Shown here: piece after piece, positions 35,937-45,966 of the stretch
How the letters are laid out: each line of letters begins with the position of its first letter
Position numbering within the stretch: position 1 is the stretch's first letter
Assembly (NCBI RefSeq): GCF_000429305.1
Contig: NZ_AUBP01000011.1
Coordinates: 124,001 to 188,000 of the forward strand
DNA length: 64,000 nt
Direction: 5' to 3'
Source: Desulfovibrio inopinatus DSM 10711
GTDB lineage: Bacteria; Desulfobacterota; Desulfovibrionia; Desulfovibrionales; Desulfovibrionaceae
Made by a program: the position numbers and the translations under genes
Notes under the pieces: model-generated
What the model saw: the letters and a program-made list of their open reading frames with translations, nothing else
Told to the model about the DNA's origin: nothing
Databases searched by the model: none

Positions 35937-36821
35937 TTAAAGTTTCAGAACAAACTCTGTCCCAATTCCGGATTTGGTGAACAGCTCAAGAATAAGAGAA
36001 TTCTCGATGCGTCCATCAATGATGTGTGCCTTTTCCACTCCGGCAAGAACGGCTTCCATGCAGCATTTTGCTTTGGGAATCATGCCGCCGGAAATGGTTT
36101 CCTGCTCAATGGCCAATGACGCGGCGCGCATATCTATAGTGGAAATAAGCTCTTTATTCTCGTCCAGTATGCCAGGAACATCCGTCAACAATACAAGTCG
36201 TTTGGCATCAAGCGCACAAGCAACGGCCGATGCAACGGAATCGGCGTTGATGTTGTAAGTTTCGCCGGATTCATCCACGCCGACAGGTGCAATGACCGGT
36301 ATAAAATCCTGGTGCGTTAGCGTCCGAATGAGATCAGCATTGATGGATGCGACTTCACCCACTTTTCCCAGGTCAATAATTTCAGGGGTTGCATCCTTTT
36401 TACCCAGCACCATTTCAAGCTTTCGTGCTTTAATCAGGTGACCGTCTTTCCCCGACAAGCCAACGCATTCTCCACCAAGCAGGTTGATGAGGCCAACAAT
36501 CTGTTTATTGACCTTGCCGACGAGCACCATTTCAACCACATCCATCGTGGCGTCGTCAGTCACGCGTAACCCTTCACGGAAATGGCTGTTGATGCCAAGT
36601 TTATCGAGCATGGTTCCGATTTGCGGTCCTCCGCCATGCACAATAACCGGATTGACCCCAATATATTTGAGCAAGATGACATTGAGCGCAAAGCTGCGTT
36701 TGAGCGCCTCATCCTTCATGGCATGCCCGCCGTATTTAATGACTACGGTCTTATGGTAAAAATCTCGGATGTAGGGCAGTGCCTCAAGAAGTATTTTGGC
36801 TTTAGCGTGTTCGTTGTCCAC
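35937..36821 (-). CDS. argB: Acetylglutamate kinase
   Basis: Second step of arginine biosynthesis: phosphorylates N-acetyl-L-glutamate. The 294-residue protein shows the amino-acid kinase motifs [46 protein letters not shown] and [14 protein letters not shown]. The start is a GTG seven bases after GGAG. The N-terminal helix before the catalytic domain suggests the arginine-inhibited hexameric type. It follows hslU by 42 bases and is the last gene of hslV-hslU-argB. Confidence 0.96.
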   Translation of the reverse strand: MDNEHAKAKILLEALPYIRDFYHKTVVIKYGGHAMKDEALKRSFALNVILLKYIGVNPVIVHGGGPQIGTMLDKLGINSHFREGLRVTDDATMDVVEMVLVGKVNKQIVGLINLLGGECVGLSGKDGHLIKARKLEMVLGKKDATPEIIDLGKVGEVASINADLIRTLTHQDFIPVIAPVGVDESGETYNINADSVASAVACALDAKRLVLLTDVPGILDENKELISTIDMRAASLAIEQETISGGMIPKAKCCMEAVLAGVEKAHIIDGRIENSLILELFTKSGIGTEFVLKL

Positions 36822-36863
36822 GGCGATACTCCACAGCGCTCCGGCTCAGGCCGGTTGAGAAGG

Positions 36864-38267
36864 TTAAAGAATATACCTCGACAAATCGCGGTCTTCGGCC
36901 ACGTCTTCGAGCTGTCCCACAACAAAGTCACGATCGACAACGACCGTTTCACCACTCCGATCAGGCGCTTCGAACGACAAGTCAGTGAGAATCTTTTCCA
37001 TGATGGTATACAGCCGGCGAGCCCCGATATTCTCGGTTTCCTCATTGATTTGTTGAGCGAACGCGGCCACTTCCTCAAGAGCTTCTTTCTCGAAGGTCAA
37101 TGTCACGCCTTCCGTCGCTAACAATGCAGGATATTGCAAGGAAAGAGCATTCTTGGGTTCGGTCAGAATGCGGAAGAAATCATCGCGACTCAAAGGAGAC
37201 AGTTCCACGCGTAACGGGAAACGTCCCTGCAACTCGGGAACGAGATCCGAAGGTTTGGATAAATGAAATGCGCCAGCCGCAATGAATAAAATATGATCCG
37301 TGGAGACCATGCCATATTTCGTGTTAACGACACAGCCTTCAACAACCGGCAACAAATCTCGTTGCACGCCTTCGCGTGACACATCCACTCCGGCACCGCT
37401 ATTTTTTCCACAGATTTTATCGATTTCATCAATAAAAATGATCCCGGTCTGCTCAACGCGCTCCCGAGCCAAATCCGTGACTTTGTCCATATCAACCAAA
37501 CGTTCCGACTCTTCTTGCAGCAAGACTTCATAGGCGTCTTTCACACGCATGCGCCGCATCTTCTTCTTCTGCGGAAACATCTTGCCCATAATGTCTTTAA
37601 ACTGTGAGCCGATATCCTCCATGCCCGGCATAGCCATAATCTCCACCTGAGGAGATTGGGCAGTCACTTCGATATCGACTTGCTTGTCATCAAGTTTGCC
37701 TTCACGCCACAATTTTTTCAGTTTGTCCCGCGTCGACAATTTATCGTCGGACGGAGCGCTTTGGCTGGACTCTACTTCGAAAGAAGGCGGTGGTGGCGTA
37801 ACCAACGCTGTCCCGAGCGGCGATCCCTGAGGAGGTTGCGCCTGCGGAACTCCCCCTGGCAGCAACAAATCAAGAAGTCGTTCTTCGGCTTGTTTTTCCG
37901 CCTTCACGCGAACGCGGTCGATTTCTTCCTGGCGAACGAGATTGATGCCAATCTCCATGAGGTCGCGCACCATGGATTCGACATCGCGTCCGACATACCC
38001 AACTTCCGTGAATTTGGTCGCCTCCACTTTGTAGAAGGGAGAATTCGACAGTTTAGCTAATCGGCGAGCAATTTCAGTTTTTCCCACCCCGGTTGGCCCA
38101 ATCATCAGAATATTTTTGGGGGCGATCTCGTCACGCAATGAGGGATCGATTTGTTGACGTCTCCAACGATTGCGCATTGCAACGGCCACCATGCGCTTTG
38201 CATCCTTCTGGCCGATGATGAATTTGTCGAGTTCAGACACGATTTCTCGTGGCGTCATTGTGCTCAT
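36864..38267 (-). CDS. hslU: ATP-dependent protease ATPase subunit HslU
   Basis: AAA+ unfoldase of the HslVU protease. The 467-residue protein has [20 protein letters not shown], Walker [15 protein letters not shown], the membrane-distal I domain (about 110-245), Walker [11 protein letters not shown], sensor and arginine-finger region [11 protein letters not shown], and the C-terminal tail DRDLSRYIL that inserts into HslV. The ATG follows GGAGG. It lies between hslV and argB in one operon. Confidence 0.97.
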   Translation of the reverse strand: MSTMTPREIVSELDKFIIGQKDAKRMVAVAMRNRWRRQQIDPSLRDEIAPKNILMIGPTGVGKTEIARRLAKLSNSPFYKVEATKFTEVGYVGRDVESMVRDLMEIGINLVRQEEIDRVRVKAEKQAEERLLDLLLPGGVPQAQPPQGSPLGTALVTPPPPSFEVESSQSAPSDDKLSTRDKLKKLWREGKLDDKQVDIEVTAQSPQVEIMAMPGMEDIGSQFKDIMGKMFPQKKKMRRMRVKDAYEVLLQEESERLVDMDKVTDLARERVEQTGIIFIDEIDKICGKNSGAGVDVSREGVQRDLLPVVEGCVVNTKYGMVSTDHILFIAAGAFHLSKPSDLVPELQGRFPLRVELSPLSRDDFFRILTEPKNALSLQYPALLATEGVTLTFEKEALEEVAAFAQQINEETENIGARRLYTIMEKILTDLSFEAPDRSGETVVVDRDFVVGQLEDVAEDRDLSRYIL

Positions 38268-38397
38268 GAAGCCTCCGTCACGGCTGCTTGTCGTAATCTA
38301 TTCACGGGACGATTCCATAATGGACCGTATCGTTTCGGAAATCCCTGGCCGCTTCCCCATCCAATGAGCCCGCGGCAACCGGCACGCGTCTTAACGA

Positions 38398-38955
38398 TCA
38401 TGATGATTCGTCGGGGTTTTTCGATATGGTTTCCAGAGTAATGTTGTCATTGGTATACACACAAATATTAGCGGCAATTTCCATGGCCTTCTGTGCTATT
38501 TCCGCAGCGGACAACGATGTGTTTTGTTTGAGCGCCCGGGCAGCAGACAAAGCAAACGCGCCACCGGAACCAATAGCGGCCAATCCATCATCGGGCTCGA
38601 TGACGTCGCCGTTTCCGGATAAAATGAGAACCGTTTCGGCATCAGCCGTCACAAGCATGGCCTCAAGTCGGCGTAAATATTTATCCTTTCGCCAATCTTT
38701 CGCAAGTTCTACGGCCGCTCGCGTCAGGTTGCCAGCGAATTCTTCAAGCTTGGACTCAAAACGTTCAAACAGGGTGAAAGCATCCGCCGTGGAACCGGCA
38801 AAGCCGATAAGGATTTTGTTTTTATACAAACGGCGTACTTTTTTTGCCCCATGCTTCATGGCCATGTTTTGGCCCAGCGTTACCTGTCCGTCTCCGGCAA
38901 GGGCCACGCCATTGGCGTCTTTGACTGCCAGAATCGTCGTTCCACGAATCTCCAT
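38398..38955 (-). CDS. hslV: ATP-dependent protease proteolytic subunit HslV
   Basis: Proteasome-like peptidase that pairs with HslU. I choose the ATG at 38955 ([13 protein letters not shown]), nine bases after GGAG; the frame stays open upstream. The catalytic N-terminal threonine should be the first T of TTILAV, so a five-residue propeptide MEIRG must be removed, longer than the single Met of E. coli HslV. Other motifs: [44 protein letters not shown] split across adjacent strands, and [15 protein letters not shown]. 185 residues. Confidence 0.95.
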   Translation of the reverse strand: MEIRGTTILAVKDANGVALAGDGQVTLGQNMAMKHGAKKVRRLYKNKILIGFAGSTADAFTLFERFESKLEEFAGNLTRAAVELAKDWRKDKYLRRLEAMLVTADAETVLILSGNGDVIEPDDGLAAIGSGGAFALSAARALKQNTSLSAAEIAQKAMEIAANICVYTNDNITLETISKNPDESS

Positions 38956-39157
38956 GTTATCACACTCCACCCCGGACGTACCGGACATATCAATATCTGA
39001 AAGAAACCGGGCACCATAGCGCATACTGCCCGCGCCAATCAATAACAATACCTTGATTTGAGGAACTTTTCCAGCCGATTACCCACGCCGAGTCGCCAGG
39101 GGTACAGGCTATGACGTCCTTCGTCTTTGGGAGTTCGGAACGATTTGCCCCACGCAA

Positions 39158-41812
39158 TTACAACGTTACGCTTGAGCGAATGCTGTCGGGCAAAAGCAAC
39201 ACCTGCACACCGGAATACGATGCGACGCGTTCGAAATCGACTGCTGCCGCCGCTCTGGACGAAACAATGACAGTCCCTTGGAATCCTGATTCAAGCCGCT
39301 TGTAGAGTTCATATTCACGGCAATATTCCAAACTCTCCCGCGCCAAAGCAAAAGCGGGCTCGATATCAGGTTTGCCGTTTGTCTGCAAGGCGAGAGCCGG
39401 TTCCGTGGAGTGGGCACCGTTCAGCAGGCTGTTAATCATGTCCACAAGTCTATCCTCATCGATAGGCTTGCTCAATGCAGCATCGGCCACATTGTGATCG
39501 TCTGCATCTCCCATAACACTAATGACCATAATAGGGATGGATGAAAGATTGGCATCACTGCGAAATGCCGCAATGGTTTCACGACCATTCATGACCGGCA
39601 TAAGAAGATCCATCGTCACGAGATCCGGCCGAGTCTCCTGTGCCATCTCCAAGGCTTGACGACCGTTGGTTGCAACAATAACCCGGTACCCTTTCCGAAA
39701 AAGAAATTGCCGTAAAAAACTGCGCACTCCAGGGTCATCGTCCACGACGAGGATCAGAGGTTTCATGACATCGTTATTCGATTCAACTTCCACATCGAGA
39801 GGAAAGGGATGTGCGCAGGCATTTTCTTCAATGGGGATGTCAACATGAAACGTGCTTCCCACTTCAGGTTCCGATTCCACAAGGATGGAGCCATGGTAAT
39901 GTTCAACAATTTGTTGGCAAATAGCCAATCCAAGGCCCGTTCCCCGAGGTCTTTCGCCCAACATATCAGGCTGGCTGACTTGGTGGAACTTTCCAAAAAT
40001 ATTCTTGTGCTCACTTTTGGGGATACCGATACCTGTATCCTCTATCGAGATACGTACAAAAGAATCATGTCGGGATGCACGCAAGGCGATGCAACCTTTA
40101 TCTGTGAATTTTGCTGCATTGTTTAAAAGATTAATAAAAACCTGTCGCAGACGATCCGGATCGACTTGGAGCTGTAGATCGCCATGAGGAATGGTTGCTT
40201 CGAAACAGACGTCTTCTTTCTCCAAAAACTGTCCCGCCACGGAATCAACAACGTCTTCAAGTAATGAAAAGATGTTCACATCTTTTTCATTCCACAAAAT
40301 ACGGCCGGATTCGATTTTTTCAAGGTCTAAAAAATCACTGATAAGGCGTGTAAGGCGTTCGCCCTCATGGACGATAATTCCAAGGTTGTCACGAATGCGA
40401 CCCCCTCGCTGAACCAGCTTTTTCTCTTTTCCGGTAAGAGGAAGAAACGTCCCGGCAAATTCTTTATCGATCAATTTGGCAAACCCGAGAATGGACGTCA
40501 GCGGGGTGCGAAGCTCGTGCGAAACCATGGACAACAGGCCCGATTTGATCTCGTCCATTTGGGTCAAGGCAATATTGGCACATTCCAATTCCGTATTACG
40601 TTCAGCCAATTCGCGTGTTCTGTGATTTACTTTCTCCTCAAGGTGCGTATTCAACCGTGCAAGTTCATCCAAAGCTTTTTTGCGCTCAGTAATATCTTCA
40701 ATCATAGCGTCGATGAGCAATAATTCCCCTGAGGCACTTTTCACTCCCCGAGCTTTCACCGATACCCACAGAACGGACCCGTCTCGATGCCAGAACCGTG
40801 TCTGAAATTCGGTAACAATGTCGGTTTCATTCAAACAGTACAACAAAGCAGCCCGATCCATTGGATCGAAATACATATCGCGGTCCACATCACGAACATT
40901 ATCTTTGAACTCTTTTTCGTCTTCATAGCCCAGCATGTACATCATGGCAGGGTTTGCCGCCAAAACTTGCCCATCAGGCCCTGCCTGCATAATCCCTTCA
41001 ACGGCGTTCTCAACGATTCGACGATAATTTTGTTCTGCTTCAATACGCTTTTGATTGATTTCATGTCGGGTTTGCAAGCTGGCATCCATCGTCTGAAGCA
41101 AACGATTAGTCGTGACTGCAAGTAATCCCAGCTCGTCAGTTCTATGACCAGGAGGGATAGGGATAAGCGAACTACCAGGCTCCTCGGGGTTCACGTCGGC
41201 GAGACGTCGAATCATAGCGACGAGAGGAAAAGTCAGGGAACGATTGAAAAGAATCGTTAGGATACAGGCAAAAACAAGACTGGATACGATCCCTAAACCT
41301 AAGACTGTAGCCATGCGATCTAAGATAGGCCCGAGGGTAGCACGGGAATCTACTCGCACGAGAATCAAACCAAGAGATTTTGGCTGATCTGGAGACATGA
41401 CGTCAAACGTATATTCAATTTCGTGTGGTTTCAGTTTTTTGAGCAACCAGCCCCAATCTCCCATGAGCTCCGGTCGCGTTCTCGACGCCAAAATGGACCC
41501 AAAGTCGTCAACAATCATTGCTTCATGAATATATCGAAACCTTACAAGCCCTTCCACAACTTGCCGTGCCAACCCATCATCAAGGTCATGCAGCGCCTGC
41601 CTTGCAGGCATCGAAACAACTTCAACGACATGTTGAATCGTGGAATAAAGTGTTTGTCGCTCTAATCGTAAATCATTGAGGATGACAGCCGTACTAATCA
41701 TTAGCCCAAGCAGCAATGCAACGACAAAGGCATTACGAGCCTGCCGATATGAAAGTCGTTTAGAGAGAGGTATATCATGTGGAGATTCAAAACCGGAAAA
41801 CGGATTCGGCAT
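39158..41812 (-). CDS. Membrane hybrid sensor kinase (HAMP-PAS-HisKA-HATPase-REC)
   Basis: The 884-residue protein has TM1 (FVVALLLGLMISTAVIL) and TM2 (LGLGIVSSLVFACILTILF) flanking a periplasmic domain of about 120 residues, then HAMP, a PAS domain (VENAVEGIMQAGPDGQVLAA) with PAC segment, a coiled coil, HisKA with LSMVSHELRTPLTSILGF, HATPase (NLLNNAAKFTDKG, DTGIGIP, GTGLGLAIC), and a receiver (LILVVDDDPGVR, VTMDLLMPVMNG). About 70 residues of unknown role follow the receiver. Ligand unknown. It ends about 200 bases upstream of hslV on the same strand. Confidence 0.92.
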   Translation of the reverse strand: MPNPFSGFESPHDIPLSKRLSYRQARNAFVVALLLGLMISTAVILNDLRLERQTLYSTIQHVVEVVSMPARQALHDLDDGLARQVVEGLVRFRYIHEAMIVDDFGSILASRTRPELMGDWGWLLKKLKPHEIEYTFDVMSPDQPKSLGLILVRVDSRATLGPILDRMATVLGLGIVSSLVFACILTILFNRSLTFPLVAMIRRLADVNPEEPGSSLIPIPPGHRTDELGLLAVTTNRLLQTMDASLQTRHEINQKRIEAEQNYRRIVENAVEGIMQAGPDGQVLAANPAMMYMLGYEDEKEFKDNVRDVDRDMYFDPMDRAALLYCLNETDIVTEFQTRFWHRDGSVLWVSVKARGVKSASGELLLIDAMIEDITERKKALDELARLNTHLEEKVNHRTRELAERNTELECANIALTQMDEIKSGLLSMVSHELRTPLTSILGFAKLIDKEFAGTFLPLTGKEKKLVQRGGRIRDNLGIIVHEGERLTRLISDFLDLEKIESGRILWNEKDVNIFSLLEDVVDSVAGQFLEKEDVCFEATIPHGDLQLQVDPDRLRQVFINLLNNAAKFTDKGCIALRASRHDSFVRISIEDTGIGIPKSEHKNIFGKFHQVSQPDMLGERPRGTGLGLAICQQIVEHYHGSILVESEPEVGSTFHVDIPIEENACAHPFPLDVEVESNNDVMKPLILVVDDDPGVRSFLRQFLFRKGYRVIVATNGRQALEMAQETRPDLVTMDLLMPVMNGRETIAAFRSDANLSSIPIMVISVMGDADDHNVADAALSKPIDEDRLVDMINSLLNGAHSTEPALALQTNGKPDIEPAFALARESLEYCREYELYKRLESGFQGTVIVSSRAAAAVDFERVASYSGVQVLLLPDSIRSSVTL

Positions 41813-42345
41813 TCACCATACTCCTGCAATTATCCGGCAAAAGAACATCGCATTACCAGATGATGACTCGCCAAAAATAGCTCGCTAATACAAATAGAAA
41901 CAATAGCATACAGGCATAACTTCACAATACAGAGTGATCACCATACATAGCATCATTGACCAACGGCACACAATAATATTCACTATCTTGTAAACACGTC
42001 ACAACACAATGAATGAATTACGTCTCGTTATCATCCGTATTATACAACTAAAACATATGCCCGTCACCCATCGAGTTGAACTCAATCTATCGATATTACT
42101 CACATTACCCTCGTGTTGCAATGAAGAAAACGCCATACGCTGGATCGTTGCAGGAAAAATACGCACGATATTCTTCTCACCCCCCTTCCAATACACGGTA
42201 TACAGGCATATTTTCTCATCGCATATAAGAGAAAAAACATCGACAAAAATTATAAAGAGAAACAATACGCCCTCCTGGCAGAAGGATCAATTCCATTTTG
42301 CAAAGAGGCTTGACCCTCTTTGGGGGTTGGGGCAAAAACGGCCTT
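41813..42345. other. Intergenic region with no supported gene
   Basis: A 530-base A/T-rich spacer between divergent genes (hybrid kinase and phosphoglycolate phosphatase). Open frames inside (for example a 134-codon frame from 42009) run into the phosphatase gene out of frame and carry no motif. One small hairpin is at 42301-42322. Confidence 0.6.
42301..42322 (+). terminator. Small hairpin just upstream of the phosphoglycolate phosphatase gene
   Basis: CAAAGAGG (42301-42308) and CCTCTTTG (42315-42322) form an eight-base perfect stem with a six-base loop, 23 bases before the ATG. It is followed by a G-run and lacks a T-tract, so it may be a 5' leader structure rather than a terminator. Confidence 0.35.
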
Positions 42346-42990
42346 ATGAAAACACAAGCCATTATTTTCGATCTCGACGGAACGCTTCTCAACACGCTGA
42401 CCGATATCGCTAACGCCATCAATGTCGCGTTATCCATGCATAATTTGCCCACGCATCCGGAGAACGCATACCGCACGATGATTGGCAATGGCCTTGAAAA
42501 GCTTGTTGAACGCGCTCTTGGCCCTCAAAATACCTCCTATTTTTCCGTTGTCCTTGCCGATGCCCATACGGAATACGGAAAGCGCCTGGACCAAGCAACA
42601 GCACCATATCCGGGAATCAATGCAATGCTGGCTGATCTGGTTCGCATGGGACTGCCATTGGCCATTCTTTCCAACAAACCACATGATCTCACTTTGGATT
42701 CAGTAAAAACCTACTTTCCGGAAACCCCCTTTGCGGTGGTTGCTGGCGCCAAGCCGAACGTTCCGTTAAAACCGTCAGCCGATGCCGCCTTGGCGATTTG
42801 CCAAGAATTGAGCGTCTCCCCAAACCAGACGATATTCGTCGGCGACTCACAGATGGACATAAAAACGGCCGTCAATGCCGGCATGTTCGGTGCTGGAGTA
42901 TCCTGGGGATTTCGAGACAGGGAGGAACTCCTTCAAGCAGGTGCCTCAGTTGTAATTAATCGCCCGGACGAACTTCTTGCATTATTATAG
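42346..42990 (+). CDS. gph: HAD hydrolase, phosphoglycolate phosphatase-like
   Basis: The 214-residue protein is a subfamily I HAD phosphatase: nucleophile motif IIFDLDGTLLNTL, cap domain, motif II AILSNKP, and motif III/IV KPSADAALAICQELSVSPNQ then FVGDSQMDIKTAVNAGM. PGVSWGFRDREEL-type ending (GVSWGFRDREELLQAGAS) is typical of Gph, which removes 2-phosphoglycolate formed in DNA repair or oxygenation. Substrate is inferred from the family. The ATG at 42346 has no clear ribosome-binding site. Confidence 0.85.
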   Translation: MKTQAIIFDLDGTLLNTLTDIANAINVALSMHNLPTHPENAYRTMIGNGLEKLVERALGPQNTSYFSVVLADAHTEYGKRLDQATAPYPGINAMLADLVRMGLPLAILSNKPHDLTLDSVKTYFPETPFAVVAGAKPNVPLKPSADAALAICQELSVSPNQTIFVGDSQMDIKTAVNAGMFGAGVSWGFRDREELLQAGASVVINRPDELLALL

Positions 42991-43183
42991 TCCCCCAAGC
43001 GGAGCTGTCGAACAAGGGCACACAAAAGTGACCCCCTGACAAGAACAGAGAACACTCGCTGACACTATGATGCTGAACAGGAACGCCTTCAGAACATTCT
43101 CCATTTTCCTCTTTGTTCTTTCGTAGCATATTTCGTACTCAATTTTCTATGCTAAGAACACGTAACCTTCGAGGTGCCTCCCC

Positions 43184-43843
43184 ATGTCGTATGCTGTTAT
43201 TTTTGATATGGATGGTGTTGTTATTGATTCTGAACCCATCCATCAACGTGTTTTCCAAGAAATTGCCGCCAAACGCGGTATTACATTGCCTCCAGGGGCC
43301 TTGGCCGCCTATATTGGCCGCTCCCCTATTGTTCAGTGGACCGACCTGAAAAACACCTACCAGCTTGATGAGCGTCCCGAGGACATTGCTGCAGAGCAAA
43401 TGGACAGATATCTTGCGGTATTAGCCGAAATCAGGCCCGGACCGATGCCAGGGCTCTCATCGTTGCTTACCTATTTGACCAACGAGGGCGTTCTCATGGC
43501 CCTCGCCTCTTCGAATACGCGTAAAGTTGTTGACGCGGTGCCCGACATGCTCGGTATCGGCCAGTTTTTTTCACAGCGTATCAGCGGTCAAGACGTGACA
43601 CATGCCAAGCCGGCACCAGATGTTTTTCTGGCAGCTGCACAAAAACTCAACGTTCCGGCTCCACGTTGCATTGTTGTCGAAGATGCAACTAATGGCGTCA
43701 AAGCCGCCAAGGCCGCAGGCATGCGTTGTGCCGGGTTGCAGATCCCTGGCACAGGCGACCAAGATCTTTCTTTGGCGGACATTATTGTCCCGTCGTTAGT
43801 TGAATTGGAGCATGCTTTTGCAACCGGCCTCTGGTGGTCCTGA
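43184..43843 (+). CDS. HAD family hydrolase, beta-phosphoglucomutase-like
   Basis: The 219-residue protein opens AVIFDMDGVVIDSEPIHQRV, the HAD nucleophile loop with the second Asp seen in phosphatases and phosphomutases, then a helical cap. MALASSNTRKVVDAV is motif II and KPAPDVFLAAAQKLNV followed by CIVVEDATNGVKAAKAAGM are motifs III and IV. It fits the YcjU/Gph/PgmB group; substrate not determinable. GAGG lies ten bases upstream of the ATG. Confidence 0.87.
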   Translation: MSYAVIFDMDGVVIDSEPIHQRVFQEIAAKRGITLPPGALAAYIGRSPIVQWTDLKNTYQLDERPEDIAAEQMDRYLAVLAEIRPGPMPGLSSLLTYLTNEGVLMALASSNTRKVVDAVPDMLGIGQFFSQRISGQDVTHAKPAPDVFLAAAQKLNVPAPRCIVVEDATNGVKAAKAAGMRCAGLQIPGTGDQDLSLADIIVPSLVELEHAFATGLWWS

Positions 43844-43888
43844 ACGTCCACATATTCGTGTTGTCATCTTCATTCATTGGAGTAAACC

Positions 43889-44275
43889 ATGCATCTGAGT
43901 CACATCGCTATCTGGACATCGGACCTGGAGCGATCCAAACACTTTTATGAAACATGGTTTGGTGGAAGAGCAAACACCAAGTACCATAATCAACAAACCG
44001 GATTCACATCGTATTTCCTGTCTTTTAGCACAGGAGCACGGCTGGAAATCATGCAGCGTCCCGATATCACATCTCTAAATTCATCTGACGGCGAACAACT
44101 CGGTTTGGCGCACATGGCGTTCTCTGTTGGCAATGCCGACGATGTCGACACCTTGACCGAACGTTTTCGAGCGGCCGGTGTCGTCATTGCTAGCGAGCCC
44201 CGAACGACAGGAGATGGATATTACGAAAGTGTCGTTCTTGATCCCGACGGAAACCGAGTTGAGATTACGACTTAA
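43889..44275 (+). CDS. VOC family (glyoxalase/bleomycin resistance-like) protein
   Basis: The 128-residue protein has two beta-alpha-beta-beta-beta units: MHLSHIAIWTSDLERSKHFY and LAHMAFSVGNADDVDTL, and ends YYESVVLDPDGNRVEITT. Candidate metal ligands are His5, Glu52 in ARLEIMQRP, His in LAHMAF and Glu in NRVEI, as in glyoxalase I. It could be lactoylglutathione lyase-like or a resistance protein. It lies 45 bases after the HAD gene. Confidence 0.85.
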   Translation: MHLSHIAIWTSDLERSKHFYETWFGGRANTKYHNQQTGFTSYFLSFSTGARLEIMQRPDITSLNSSDGEQLGLAHMAFSVGNADDVDTLTERFRAAGVVIASEPRTTGDGYYESVVLDPDGNRVEITT

Positions 44276-44380
44276 GGAATTCTCCTCTTTTTCGTACGGA
44301 AATCTTGACAGGTTCTCCGACCGGAACTAGAGCCTCTTCTTTAGCCTTTTATTAACGACTTCATCCATAAGGAGTCATCT

Positions 44381-44635
44381 ATGCCTATATACGAAATCGA
44401 GTGTGCGGATTGTGGATTTTCCGGGGAAGTTATCGCATCCATCACGCAAACCTCTCCCCCATGTCCATCGTGTGCCAGCACAAACACACAGAAACGTATG
44501 GCTGCGACAAGTTCATTGACCGGGAAAGAATCGTCTGGTCTTCCTGGTCCATCAGATACAGGATGCTGTGGTTCCCGCCCCCAACATGCGGGATGTGCCG
44601 GCCCAGGATCGTGCTGCGGAAAAGCAGGTTTATAA
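44381..44635 (+). CDS. FmdB-type zinc ribbon protein with cysteine-rich tail
   Basis: The 84-residue protein begins MPIYEIECADCGFSGEV, the FmdB opening, with zinc-ribbon cysteine pairs CADC and CPSC. Unusually its C-terminus adds six cysteines (GCCGSRPQHAGC, then GSCCGKAGL). FmdB family members are small putative regulators, first noted beside formamidase/amidase genes. Upstream is an AAGGAG at 44370. Role here unknown. Confidence 0.85.
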   Translation: MPIYEIECADCGFSGEVIASITQTSPPCPSCASTNTQKRMAATSSLTGKESSGLPGPSDTGCCGSRPQHAGCAGPGSCCGKAGL

Positions 44636-44901
44636 GACGGAATGCCGCCGGCGTCTGTTTTGCTCTCACCTTGATGAAAGGCGTTCACCATAGCGAATGC
44701 AGAACAGACCTCACCTCCCTCTTCAAAGACGTGTATCGAGATGTTTATTGGGAAAGAGTTAACAGAAGAATGCTGGTGCTTGAAATATTGTACCCGATGA
44801 AAGTTTTTGAAGATTCTTTAAGAACCTGTTTCCAATAACGTTCTTAGGCCGCCGGAGGCATTCCGACGACAATTCAACATACGCTTGATTAGGAGCATAC
44901 T

Positions 44902-45744
44902 ATGTCGGAAAATAGCTGTGGAAGTGGTGGTTGCGCTACCAATAAGGAAGCCGAAGAAAAAAAAATGGCCGAATTGATGGGCCGCATCAAAAATAAGATT
45001 GTTGTCTTGTCGGGAAAAGGCGGCGTAGGGAAAAGCACCGTTGCTGCAAACCTGGCTGTGGGCCTGTCGCTTGAAGGCAACAAAACCGGTTTGCTTGATG
45101 TCGACGTCCATGGCCCGAGCATCCCTCGCCTGCTCAAACTGACAGGTACCAGACCCGGTGTACGCAACGATACGATGATCCCAGTAGAATATAGCTGGAA
45201 TCTCGGCGTAATGTCCGTTGGCTTTCTGCTGCCGGATGAACACGAAGCTGTTGTTTGGCGTGGACCAGTCAAAGGCAGCGTCATCAAGCAGTTTCTTGAC
45301 GGAGTGGAATGGGGCGAGCGCGATTACCTTATCATTGACTGCCCTCCTGGAACTGGCGACGAACCGCTGTCCGTCTTGCAATTTCTTGGAAAGGACGCCA
45401 AAGCGGTTATTGTCACCTCTCCTCAAGCGGTAGCGATGGACGACGTTCGCCGCTCTATTACATTCTGCCGGCTTATGGATACGGAAATCATCGGTATTGT
45501 GGAAAATATGAGTGGTTTTGTTTGCCCGGATTGCGGAGCCGTCCACAACATTTTCGACACGGGCGGCGGTGAGCGTCTCGCGCTTGATGCAGGTGTTCCC
45601 TTTCTCGGCCGTATTCCCATCGATATGGAAGCTGCCAAAGCAGGTGACAATGGCGAAGCTTTGTTGGCCGTCAAAAGTGATTCTCCGGCGTCGCAAGCCT
45701 TCAAGCATGTTGTTCGCGCTGTTATTAAATCAAGTAAAAAATAG
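44902..45744 (+). CDS. Mrp/NBP35-type P-loop ATPase (Fe-S cluster carrier)
   Basis: The 280-residue protein is a Mrp/ApbC/NBP35 homologue: deviant Walker A VVLSGKGGVGKST, DVDVHGPSIPRLL, IDCPPGTGDEPLS, and the C-terminal VENMSGFVCPDCGAVHNIF whose CPDC pair bridges a [4Fe-4S] cluster in the dimer. The N-terminus MSENSCGSGGCATN adds a CxxxxC that could hold a second cluster, as in NBP35. It carries clusters to apoproteins. It ends at a strong terminator. Confidence 0.93.
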   Translation: MSENSCGSGGCATNKEAEEKKMAELMGRIKNKIVVLSGKGGVGKSTVAANLAVGLSLEGNKTGLLDVDVHGPSIPRLLKLTGTRPGVRNDTMIPVEYSWNLGVMSVGFLLPDEHEAVVWRGPVKGSVIKQFLDGVEWGERDYLIIDCPPGTGDEPLSVLQFLGKDAKAVIVTSPQAVAMDDVRRSITFCRLMDTEIIGIVENMSGFVCPDCGAVHNIFDTGGGERLALDAGVPFLGRIPIDMEAAKAGDNGEALLAVKSDSPASQAFKHVVRAVIKSSKK

Positions 45745-45772
45745 CCATTGTATTGTGGTTTTCCCGCTTTTG

Positions 45773-45811
45773 AAAGCACATGCTTGCGTCATGCAGGCAT
45801 GTGCTTTTTTG
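45773..45811 (+). terminator. Intrinsic terminator of the Mrp-like gene
   Basis: AAAGCACATGC (45773-45783) pairs with GCATGTGCTTT (45797-45807), followed by further Ts, 30 bases after the stop codon. Confidence 0.85.
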
Positions 45812-45966
45812 TGAGGAGAGGACAGCGCAGAACACATCCTCCTCCAAGCAAATCGTTTCTCTTCCCATCTTTGCCATGGATAGAACGGCGCAAAACCTTT
45901 ATACTTCTCGCAAACATCATGTCGCATATTGCTTACGACACCAGCCCAATCCGGAGAAGAACGATT

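Noticed and set aside
42009-42413. 134-codon frame upstream of gph
   Set aside because: Overlaps gph out of frame, no similarity, no ribosome-binding site.
44818-45708. 296-codon minus-strand open frame
   Set aside because: Antisense to the Mrp/NBP35-like gene, with no motif or ribosome-binding site.
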